From Clostridia bacterium (GTDB lineage: Bacteria; Bacillota; Clostridia; Oscillospirales; Acutalibacteraceae): a stretch of DNA of 5,686 bases. Location of the stretch: contig CAAFMR010000167.1 of NCBI GenBank assembly GCA_900764115.1, forward strand, positions 1 to 5,686, given 5' to 3'. The notes under the pieces were generated by a model. The model had not been told where the DNA came from. It saw nothing but the letters and a program-made list of their open reading frames with translations, and ran no database searches. The translations under genes and the position numbers were made by a program. Below are positions 1-5,686 of the stretch, piece by piece (position 1 is the stretch's first letter; every line of letters begins with the position of its first letter).

Positions 1-1049
1 CCGACAACAAGGGGGATACGGCGTTCATCCTTCACGCCGGCGGTTTGTTCCTCAACGCCAAGAACTCGGCGTGGCTCAACAACGGAAAAGCTGCCTCGGA
101 TCAGGTCAATGCGGCGCAGGGCGCAGGCACATGGAAAGCAGCGGGCGTCCACACCCTGCATGTGAAGGTCAGCGGACAGTCCTATACCTTATGGATCGAC
201 GGGTATCAGGTCTGCACCGGCTCCAACCCCGATTATACCGGCGGCTATATCTATTTTGCCGCCAACGCCGGCAGCGTGCAGTTTGGTGCGCCCACCGTCA
301 AGGATCTGACCGATACGGCTGCCTATGAGGCATATTATACCGATCAGCTGACCAAAGAAGATCTGCAGCCGGTGACGCTGGAGGACAAATGGTCGGTGAC
401 GGCGGACGGGCTGATGCTCTCCCGCAAGGACGGCAAGGATTCCAAGCCCAGCGACAGCACCTTTGAGGATCTGTCGGTGCTGTACTTTAAGAAAGCCAAG
501 TATAAGAACTTTGATATGACGGTGGAATACACGGCGCTTTCCAATATGGACGATTTCTCCTGCCTGGTCGGGTTCGGCGCCAGCGCCCCAGGAAAATCCT
601 GGCTGGCAGAGGAGGGGCAAAAGGCGTTCCTGATTCATTCCGGCGGCGGCATCCTGGATCCGAAGAGCCTCAACTGGTATAACGGCAAGCCGGTGATGGA
701 TCAAATGAATGCGGCGCTGGGCGCAGGCTCCTGGAAAACCGGCGGCACCCACACCCTGCGGGTTCGCTGCGAGGACAATTATTTCACCATCTGGATGGAC
801 GGCTATCTGTTCACCGAGGCGGTCAATTCCAAGTATAAGGGCGGGTACATCTACTTTGCCTCTAATGCGGCGGGCGTGAAGTTTGGTTTGCCGGTGGTGA
901 CTTCGCTGGATCAGGAAGAAGATTATTACGACCCCGATTACAAGGATGACGGCTGGCAGCCGACCGCCGAGGACGCCTATTTCGATTTCTCCCAGCGGAG
1001 AAAAGAAACGGACACCGTACATGAGTATACACCGATTCCGGTGCGTTAA
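1..1049 (+). CDS. Repeat protein with concanavalin A/LamG-like (DUF1080-like) beta-sandwich units, 5'-truncated
   Basis: The reading frame is open from the left edge (first full codon at position 3) to TAA at 1047-1049, so the true start lies outside the window and 348 C-terminal residues are visible. An in-frame TTG at 45 is not a credible start because homologous repeat sequence already lies upstream of it. The protein holds the end of one unit and one complete unit about 200 residues later. Each unit has a GAG(T/S)WK turn, an HTL(H/R)V strand, a W(I/M)DGY hairpin and a GGYIYFA strand. This order is typical of concanavalin A/LamG or DUF1080-like sandwiches, which usually bind or act on glycans. 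Acidic, Tyr-rich linkers (AYEAYYTDQ; EEDYYDPDYKDD) follow each unit. The stop is 22 nt before the solute-binding lipoprotein gene, which implies cotranscription. I infer an extracytoplasmic glycan-binding role; the missing N-terminus hides any signal peptide. No catalytic motif was recognised. Confidence 0.85.
   Translation, partial: DNKGDTAFILHAGGLFLNAKNSAWLNNGKAASDQVNAAQGAGTWKAAGVHTLHVKVSGQSYTLWIDGYQVCTGSNPDYTGGYIYFAANAGSVQFGAPTVKDLTDTAAYEAYYTDQLTKEDLQPVTLEDKWSVTADGLMLSRKDGKDSKPSDSTFEDLSVLYFKKAKYKNFDMTVEYTALSNMDDFSCLVGFGASAPGKSWLAEEGQKAFLIHSGGGILDPKSLNWYNGKPVMDQMNAALGAGSWKTGGTHTLRVRCEDNYFTIWMDGYLFTEAVNSKYKGGYIYFASNAAGVKFGLPVVTSLDQEEDYYDPDYKDDGWQPTAEDAYFDFSQRRKETDTVHEYTPIPVR
18..305 (+). repeat. 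Tandem protein repeat, unit 1 (C-terminal part of the unit)
   Basis: Codons from 18 encode TAFILHAGG, followed by GAGTWK, HTLHV, WIDGY and GGYIYFAANAG. The same series recurs about 600 nt downstream. Similarity is visible in DNA too: the stretches beginning at 112 and at 712 match over most of 27 bases. The left part of this unit lies outside the window. Confidence 0.85.
390..905 (+). repeat. Tandem protein repeat, unit 2 (complete)
   Basis: This is the full-length counterpart of the unit at the left edge. It begins around KWSVTADGLMLSR and contains KAFLIHSGG (from 621), GAGSWK, HTLRV, WMDGY and GGYIYFASNAAG. The offset to unit 1 is 603 nt at the FILH/FLIH strand and 600 nt at the QFG/KFG strand, so the two copies differ by only one codon across the aligned segment. 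A linker ending GWQPTAED follows, resembling the LQPVTLED linker between the units, after which the protein stops. Confidence 0.8.
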
Positions 1050-1057
1050 AGTGCAGT

Positions 1058-1064
1058 AAGGAGG
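1058..1064 (+). promoter_or_regulatory. Strong Shine-Dalgarno site of the solute-binding protein gene
   Basis: AAGGAGG lies 7 nt before the ATG at 1072 and closely matches the anti-Shine-Dalgarno core. It fixes the start of the lipoprotein gene and suggests high translation, as expected for a binding protein made in excess. The 22-nt gap to the upstream stop has no room for a separate promoter. Confidence 0.9.
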
Positions 1065-1071
1065 GCTTACA

Positions 1072-1134
1072 ATGAAAAGAACACTGTGTCTGCTGGCAGC
1101 GGTTTTGATGATGGTTACAGTATTTGCCGGCTGC
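1072..1134 (+). other. Lipoprotein signal peptide and lipobox (signal peptidase II site)
   Basis: The codons encode a short basic N-region (KR), a hydrophobic core and FAGC, with cysteine at residue 21 (codon 1132-1134). Phe at -3 is less common than Leu, but Ala-Gly-Cys is standard. Cleavage before Cys21 and lipidation would place the protein on the outside of the membrane. Confidence 0.9.
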
Positions 1135-2706
1135 TCAAAGAGCGATGGGGATGTGTGGGAATCCTACTTCTCCACCATTGAGGGCAGCAGAGGCGATAAG
1201 GACGCCACCACCAGCGGAGCGGACTCCGATAAGGATTCCTCCGGAAAGGATACCACCTCCAAGACAAACAGAGGCAAAAAAGGGGATGCCGGTGTCACGG
1301 CGCCCTCGGATTCCCATAAGCAGGGCGAGCTGGTGGTGGACGGTGCCGGCAAGGATAAGAACGCCAACTACAACGTCAAGGGAACCGTCACAGTGTCCAT
1401 CGACACCGCCCGCGTGTGCGACTACCAGGCGCTGTTCGACAGCTTTAAGAAGGTCTATCCGAATGTGAAGCTGAAATTCGATTATTTCGCCCACTCCGGC
1501 GCCGACGCGGCGACCGAATATCTGACGACCCGCGCCGCCTCCGGCACCATGCCGGACATCGTGTTCAACGATGCCGGCCCCATCCCCACCTATCTGCTGC
1601 AGGGCTGGATGCATCCGCTGGATGCGTTCGTGAAAAACGATTCCGATTATCAGCAGTATGTGCCGAATAACCTGAAAAACGACTATACCTACGGCGGCAA
1701 GCTGTATGCGCTGCCCCTGCAGGCGCATTTCGAGACCTTCCAGCTCAACACGGATGTGCTGAATGCGCTGAATCTGAATAAACCGGCGCTGGATTGGACT
1801 GTCAAGGACTTCGAGGACTATTGCCGCAAAGCCACCACGGATAAGTATTCGGCACAGGAGGATATGGGCGCGCTCTATTCCCTGTTTGCCAACTGCTATG
1901 ACGGTACCTCGTCTCTGTATGGCTATAATCAGCAGACCAAGACCTTCAGCGCCAAGGGGACCATCGATTCCATCAAGGCGCTCAAGGTGCTGCGCAGCGT
2001 TCCCGGTTTGGAGGCCAACGCCCTCAAGAGCGGCTCCGGCAGCGACTATGCCAAGAAATTCGGCACCGGCGGCTGGGCAGACGGCTGGGTGGCGTACCAC
2101 AAGGGTCTGACCCTGTTCCACGGCTTGGGCACCTGGGAATATAAGAATAAGCTGGAGACCGTGACGAACTTCAACTGGATTCTGTGGACCTGCCCCCAGG
2201 CGGTCAAGGGGAGAATGCCCTACCACGTGGATCACTCCTTTATGACCAGCTCCTGCAAGGATAAAGAGGCGGCGTTCCAGCTGCTGCGGTATACCACCTA
2301 CAGCACCGAGGGCAACATCGCCCGCCTGTCCATGTACGATGACGCTAACAAGGGCAAGTATTCGCTGCAGGCATCCTTCTACTATCCCACCACCACGAAT
2401 CCCAAGGTCATTGAGAAATTCAAGAGCCTGCCCGGAATCAAGGCGGAGCCGGTGGCTGCCTATCTGCAGGAGAATATCGGCAACTGCTATCGCTACGACT
2501 TTGTAAAGATTGTGCCGGACTGGAACAACGTGACCTCCGGCACCTATAATAGTCTCTATAAAGCAGCCAGCGGTGCGGACAGCCTGGTGGAGCAGACGGT
2601 CAATCAGGCAATCAGCTCCTGCAACACCAAGGTTTCCAAGGCGTGGAGCGATTTCGAGAAAAAGCTGGCAGACGTACAAAAGAAGTTTGACCAGACAAAC
2701 CGATGA
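1072..2706 (+). CDS. Extracellular solute-binding lipoprotein, ABC sugar-transporter type (family 1-like)
   Basis: This gene encodes a complete 544-residue protein, probably the substrate-capturing lipoprotein of a carbohydrate ABC importer anchored on the outer face of the membrane. Residues 1-20 form a signal peptide (MKRT, then a hydrophobic stretch) ending in a lipobox FAGC, with Cys21 as the lipidated residue. Residues 22-102 are a low-complexity Ser/Thr/Asp/Lys-rich tether. The binding fold starts near residue 103 (GTVTVSIDT) and continues with a helix of the FDSFKKVYPNVKL type, then TMPDIVF (159-165) and YGGKLYALPLQ (207-217). This order is characteristic of family 1 sugar-binding proteins. 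It is longer than the usual 420-450 residues, mainly because of the tether. Many Trp and Tyr residues in the core fit sugar stacking. It lies 22 nt after the repeat-protein gene and 54 nt before a GH31 gene, supporting an alpha-glycoside or oligosaccharide ligand (inference). No permease or ATPase follows. The exact ligand cannot be read from the sequence. Confidence 0.93.
   Translation: MKRTLCLLAAVLMMVTVFAGCSKSDGDVWESYFSTIEGSRGDKDATTSGADSDKDSSGKDTTSKTNRGKKGDAGVTAPSDSHKQGELVVDGAGKDKNANYNVKGTVTVSIDTARVCDYQALFDSFKKVYPNVKLKFDYFAHSGADAATEYLTTRAASGTMPDIVFNDAGPIPTYLLQGWMHPLDAFVKNDSDYQQYVPNNLKNDYTYGGKLYALPLQAHFETFQLNTDVLNALNLNKPALDWTVKDFEDYCRKATTDKYSAQEDMGALYSLFANCYDGTSSLYGYNQQTKTFSAKGTIDSIKALKVLRSVPGLEANALKSGSGSDYAKKFGTGGWADGWVAYHKGLTLFHGLGTWEYKNKLETVTNFNWILWTCPQAVKGRMPYHVDHSFMTSSCKDKEAAFQLLRYTTYSTEGNIARLSMYDDANKGKYSLQASFYYPTTTNPKVIEKFKSLPGIKAEPVAAYLQENIGNCYRYDFVKIVPDWNNVTSGTYNSLYKAASGADSLVEQTVNQAISSCNTKVSKAWSDFEKKLADVQKKFDQTNR
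1135..1377 (+). other. Low-complexity hydrophilic tether of the lipoprotein
   Basis: Residues 22-102 are dominated by Ser, Thr, Asp, Lys and Gly (for example SDKDSSGKDTTSK) with almost no hydrophobic residues. Such tethers lift binding proteins away from the membrane through the Gram-positive wall. At about 80 residues it is longer than is usual for this family. Confidence 0.8.
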
Positions 2707-2713
2707 GGACGGT

Positions 2714-2745
2714 CATCGGCGCGCGGCGGCCGCCGCGCACCGATG
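2714..2745 (+). other. Strong intercistronic stem-loop (no U-tract)
   Basis: Arms 2714-2727 (CATCGGCGCGCGGC) and 2732-2745 (GCCGCGCACCGATG) are complementary over 14 positions with a single C-A mismatch, around a GGCC loop. The stem is very GC-rich. No run of T follows, and the next bases are the ribosome binding site of the downstream gene, so it is unlikely to be an intrinsic terminator. Its place between a binding-protein gene and an enzyme gene suits an mRNA-stabilising or processing element that sets unequal expression, or a structure that limits downstream translation. Confidence 0.75.
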
Positions 2746-2749
2746 CCTG

Positions 2750-2754
2750 AAGGA
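2750..2754 (+). promoter_or_regulatory. Shine-Dalgarno site deciding the GH31 start
   Basis: AAGGA lies 6 nt before the ATG at 2761. An alternative in-frame ATG at 2743 is buried in the right arm of the hairpin and has no purine-rich site in front of it, so 2761 is preferred. The site lies only 4 nt after the hairpin, so the structure may affect ribosome access. Confidence 0.75.
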
Positions 2755-2760
2755 AAACGT

Positions 2761-5686
2761 ATGCAGATATCAAGAGAACAGTATGTATGGCTGCGGTTCG
2801 GGCAGGCAGATCCGGAGATGTCGGCAGCCGATGCCCGCCGCGACGGAGCCGTGCTGATGGGGTGCGGCTATAAGCAGGATGAAGACGGGCAATATGTCAC
2901 CAACACCTTTGCGCTGGCGAATAATATCGACTATCCCTGGTGCGATTTTCACCCCTTTGATCCGTTCCGGAGCAATCATGTGCAGGTGAATGTGGCCCAC
3001 GGCACGGTGGAATGTCTGGTGAACGGCGTACAGATCACCGTCCGGCAGTTGCCGCCCAATTATGGGCGCGGCTATCTCCTGGTGGGCACCAATTCCAACG
3101 GAACGACACTGGAGAATATCCGCGTCAACGGGAAGCCGGCGGTATTCGATGGCTGCCGCTTCTATGCGGATGTGGCTATGGCGGTGGGTGCACGGCTGCC
3201 TATTGAGGTTTTTTATAACGCACAGGAAGAACGGCTGGTGCGCACCTTCGACGGCGCCGGCTGCTGGAACAGCAATGTGGCGATGCTCTGCTCGGCGGAA
3301 ACCTATGGGGAGCTGTCGGTTGAATACGACGTGCGGTTTGCGTATACGGCAGCAGAAAAGGAGCGGACCTGCAAGGATCCTTTCGGGGAATATCCCATCG
3401 GTCCCCGTCCCCAGACCCAGTGGGTCGACTGGACATCCCCCTCGGCGGTAACCAATCTAATCTGGCACCGCCATTCCTTTGAAATTCAGTATATGGCGTA
3501 TGGGGTGCGCAAATCCCTCTATCTGTCTCTGCCGTCGCTGGGCGGCGTGCGGATTTCCTCCCGGAAGCCCTCCACCGCCGCGGCGTCTCCCGCGGAGCGG
3601 ACGGCGGTGTTTGAGCCGGAAAGCGCCCTGGAGATGCCGGTCAGCAGCAACTACCGGTTCCGGGGCGCGGACGGCACCACGGCGGTGTTTGTGTCGGAGG
3701 GGAACATCTGGCGCTTTGAGATTTATACGCCTCGGGGCAAGCTGCTGTATGCCATCAATAAATGGAACATCGGGCTGGGCGAGGATCGGTGTGTGCAAAA
3801 GCAGTATAGCCTGGAGCTGCCGCTGATGAGCGATGAGTCGGTGTGCGGCACCGGCGAGCGGTTCAATGCGGTGAACCAGCGGGGGCGGCAGGTGGCGTTC
3901 TGGAATACCGACCCCACCTATCATTGGTACCCCACGGCGGAAAATCTGGATTTGTGGCGGGGCTATAAGAACGTGCCGCTGATCCACACCGGGCGGGGCT
4001 GCTCGATTTTCTTCAACACCACCTGTAACGGCGTCATGGATATCGGAAAATCCGCCCCCACCCGGCTGTATGCCCGCTTTGACGACGGCTATGTGGATGT
4101 GTATATCTGGGCGGGAACCATACAGGAAAACTTGGTGAAATATACCGATCTGACCGGCAAGCAGCTGCTGCCGCCGGAGTGGGCGTTCCATTATCAGGCG
4201 GGCGGCTCCAATGGCTTCTGGAAATGTCCGGATGACCGCACCCCTCGGGAGGTCTATGCGGCTACGTTTGAGGGGCTGCTGGAGGGCTATCGCCGGTTGG
4301 GAACCGTTCCGGCGGCGATTTACGGCGAGGGCGCTGTGGGGAAAAGCGCCGAATCCTATCGGGCGGCGGCGGAATTCGGCACGCGGATGCTGTGCTGGAA
4401 TTGCGCCGATTGCCCGCCGTATGTGCGGGAGACGGTAGCGCCGGATGTGCCGGCGGGGGAATTGCCGCTGGCAAAGAGCGTCTTTGACCCGCAGGGAGAG
4501 CCGTTCTATTTCATTGATTTTCCCAATGAAAAGAGCGCGGAGCTGCTGGATAAAATCCACGGAGAGCGCATCCGCGGGGGATTGTGCGGCGGTATGGTGG
4601 ATTTTGCCGAGCTGGTGCCCATAGACGCCGCCTTCTCCAACGGTCTGTACGGCAATCGGATGCACAACTTTTTCTCCTATTGGTATGCCAAGGCGTATAA
4701 CCGTCTGTATACCTCTCTGCGGGGGGACGATTTCCTCTGCTATATTCGGGGCGGCTGCGCCGGCTCTCAGCAATGGCTCTGCACCTGGTGCGGCGATCAA
4801 TATGCCAGCTTTGACGGATTGAAACAACAGCTGGCGTGCGGGCTGAGCATTTCCTGCAGCGGTTTTTCCGTGTGGGGCGGTGATCTGGCGGGGCTGTGCG
4901 GCACCCCCAGTACGGAGGTGTTCCTGCGGGGGCTGCAGTTTAGCACCTTCCAGCCGCTGATGCGCACCGGCGGCGATTCCACCAAGCAGCCCTGGGACTT
5001 TGGCGAGCAGGGGGTGGCGGTCTATCGGCGGCATTTCTGGCTGCGGGAGAATCTGATTCCCCTTATCTACAGCAGCGCTGTGGAATCCCACCGTTCCGGA
5101 TTGCCGATGACGATGCCCATGGCGATGGCTTTTCCCCGGGAGCCGCTGGTGCGGGGCAGCGAAACGGAGTATATGTTCTGCGGCGAGATCCTGTTTTCTC
5201 CGGTGCTGTGTGAGAATGCGCAGGCGCAGGCGGTGGCTTTCCCGGCGGGGTGTTGGTACGGCTTGTTCGATGATACTGTGCAGCAGGGGGACCGGAGCCG
5301 GGAAATCCCGGTGACCTGGGAGTATTCGCCGGCGTATCTGCGGGCGGGTGCGGTGATCCCCGTGCGGCTGGCGCCCTCGCTGGCGCTGATGGAGCCCTTT
5401 GAAGCAGATGAGGCTGTTTCGGCGCTGCTGATTACGCCGCCGGACGGCGACCGGCAGCACCGCCTGTATTCCGACAAGGAAACGGCATACACAGCCGCAG
5501 CAGCTAAGACGGATGGCGGGTTTACCGTTACCGTGTCCGATGGGGAGTTTTGCTTTGCGGTTCTTTATGCAGACGCGGCAAGCGTTATCTGCAACGGCAC
5601 CGCTCTGCGGCGGGTGGATTCCATAAAGGCGCTGCGTACCCAGAGCGGCTATGCCGTGGTGGGCGGAAAAACGTATCTGCATACAG
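2761..5686 (+). CDS. Divergent glycoside hydrolase family 31 enzyme with N-terminal beta-sandwich extension, 3'-truncated
   Basis: The frame is open for 975 codons and leaves the window without a stop. There is no signal peptide, so the enzyme is probably cytoplasmic. Residues 1 to about 125 include a HVQVNV strand, LVNGVQ hairpin and GRGYLLVG strand that resemble the sandwich units of the first gene. The GH31 N-terminal domain is recognised by CGTGERFN (362-369), and the barrel begins at LLPPEWAF (469-476). The nucleophile is Asp614 in GGMVDFAE and the acid/base is Asp679 in WCGDQ, 65 residues apart (66 in E. coli YicI). Arg663 in YIRGG, GSQQW, WGGDLAGL (Asp708) and FQPLMR (730-735) also match family order. 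The C-terminal sandwich shows FPAGCWYG and YLRAGAVIP. Gly737 stands where the family has a conserved His, and the loop after the first barrel strand is short. It should hydrolyse an alpha-glycoside; I cannot name the substrate. YihQ-like sulfoquinovosidase is the nearest resemblance by eye, but its sulfonate-binding residues are not evident. Arginine codon CGG is used more than in the two upstream genes. Confidence 0.9.
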   Translation, partial: MQISREQYVWLRFGQADPEMSAADARRDGAVLMGCGYKQDEDGQYVTNTFALANNIDYPWCDFHPFDPFRSNHVQVNVAHGTVECLVNGVQITVRQLPPNYGRGYLLVGTNSNGTTLENIRVNGKPAVFDGCRFYADVAMAVGARLPIEVFYNAQEERLVRTFDGAGCWNSNVAMLCSAETYGELSVEYDVRFAYTAAEKERTCKDPFGEYPIGPRPQTQWVDWTSPSAVTNLIWHRHSFEIQYMAYGVRKSLYLSLPSLGGVRISSRKPSTAAASPAERTAVFEPESALEMPVSSNYRFRGADGTTAVFVSEGNIWRFEIYTPRGKLLYAINKWNIGLGEDRCVQKQYSLELPLMSDESVCGTGERFNAVNQRGRQVAFWNTDPTYHWYPTAENLDLWRGYKNVPLIHTGRGCSIFFNTTCNGVMDIGKSAPTRLYARFDDGYVDVYIWAGTIQENLVKYTDLTGKQLLPPEWAFHYQAGGSNGFWKCPDDRTPREVYAATFEGLLEGYRRLGTVPAAIYGEGAVGKSAESYRAAAEFGTRMLCWNCADCPPYVRETVAPDVPAGELPLAKSVFDPQGEPFYFIDFPNEKSAELLDKIHGERIRGGLCGGMVDFAELVPIDAAFSNGLYGNRMHNFFSYWYAKAYNRLYTSLRGDDFLCYIRGGCAGSQQWLCTWCGDQYASFDGLKQQLACGLSISCSGFSVWGGDLAGLCGTPSTEVFLRGLQFSTFQPLMRTGGDSTKQPWDFGEQGVAVYRRHFWLRENLIPLIYSSAVESHRSGLPMTMPMAMAFPREPLVRGSETEYMFCGEILFSPVLCENAQAQAVAFPAGCWYGLFDDTVQQGDRSREIPVTWEYSPAYLRAGAVIPVRLAPSLALMEPFEADEAVSALLITPPDGDRQHRLYSDKETAYTAAAAKTDGGFTVTVSDGEFCFAVLYADAASVICNGTALRRVDSIKALRTQSGYAVVGGKTYLHT

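Noticed and set aside
45..47. TTG as the start codon of the first gene
   Set aside because: Codons upstream to the window edge encode the conserved strand that is also present in the second repeat (TAFILHAGG against KAFLIHSGG), so the gene begins outside the window.
189..1022. Minus-strand open frame opposite the repeat protein
   Set aside because: The sense frame has a duplicated domain and continuity with the operon. The antisense frame shows no family motif.
1135..2679. Long minus-strand open frame opposite the solute-binding protein (514 codons)
   Set aside because: It is the complement of a well-supported lipoprotein gene, has no ribosome binding site or domain, and its Ile/Val/Gly-rich composition mirrors sense codon bias.
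2743..2745. ATG at 2743 as the GH31 start
   Set aside because: It is inside the hairpin arm and lacks a ribosome binding site, while the ATG at 2761 has AAGGA at good spacing. It would only add six residues.
2714..2760. Intrinsic transcription terminator after the lipoprotein gene
   Set aside because: The stem is strong but no T-run follows; the next bases are a ribosome binding site and a gene start.
3457..5682. Very long open frame on the minus strand opposite the GH31 gene (741 codons)
   Set aside because: It lies fully antisense to a gene with clear family motifs. Its protein is a low-information mix rich in Arg, Pro, His and Ala with no recognisable domain, as expected from GC-rich third positions in the sense gene.
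1..5686. CRISPR array, tRNA or rRNA gene, insertion sequence or attachment site
   Set aside because: No short regularly spaced repeats, no tRNA-like or rRNA-like sequence, and no transposase or terminal inverted repeats were seen; nearly all of the window is accounted for by three coding genes.

Overview
The window carries three tightly spaced plus-strand genes that look like part of one carbohydrate-utilisation operon. Three features point to a Gram-positive, probably clostridial (Oscillospiraceae-like gut) bacterium: strong AAGGAGG ribosome binding sites, a lipoprotein substrate-binding protein with a long charged linker behind its lipid anchor, and fairly GC-rich coding sequence. The taxonomic assignment is inference; nothing in the window proves a genus.

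Layout. (1) Positions 1-1049 hold the 3' part of a gene whose start lies before the window. It encodes repeated concanavalin A/LamG-like beta-sandwich units with a period of about 200 residues. (2) Positions 1072-2706 hold a complete extracellular solute-binding lipoprotein of the ABC sugar-transporter type (544 aa), with a signal peptide, lipobox Cys21 and an 80-residue Ser/Thr/Asp/Lys-rich tether. (3) After 54 nt containing a strong GC-rich hairpin, positions 2761-5686 hold a glycoside hydrolase family 31 (GH31) enzyme that runs off the right edge (975 complete codons seen, no stop). It has no signal peptide and carries an additional N-terminal beta-sandwich-like region.

Working model (inference): the repeat protein and the lipoprotein would bind a glycan or oligosaccharide outside the cell, and the GH31 enzyme would cleave the imported alpha-glycoside in the cytoplasm. 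No permease or ATPase gene is visible, so the transporter must be completed elsewhere or the binding protein acts in another way.

The most interesting object is the GH31 enzyme. Its catalytic dyad (Asp614 and Asp679) and several active-site spacings match the characterised family, but the normally conserved -1 subsite histidine is replaced by glycine, the loop after the first barrel strand is much shorter than usual, and cysteines cluster around the active-site strands. This suggests an undescribed substrate specificity rather than a standard alpha-glucosidase, alpha-xylosidase or sulfoquinovosidase.
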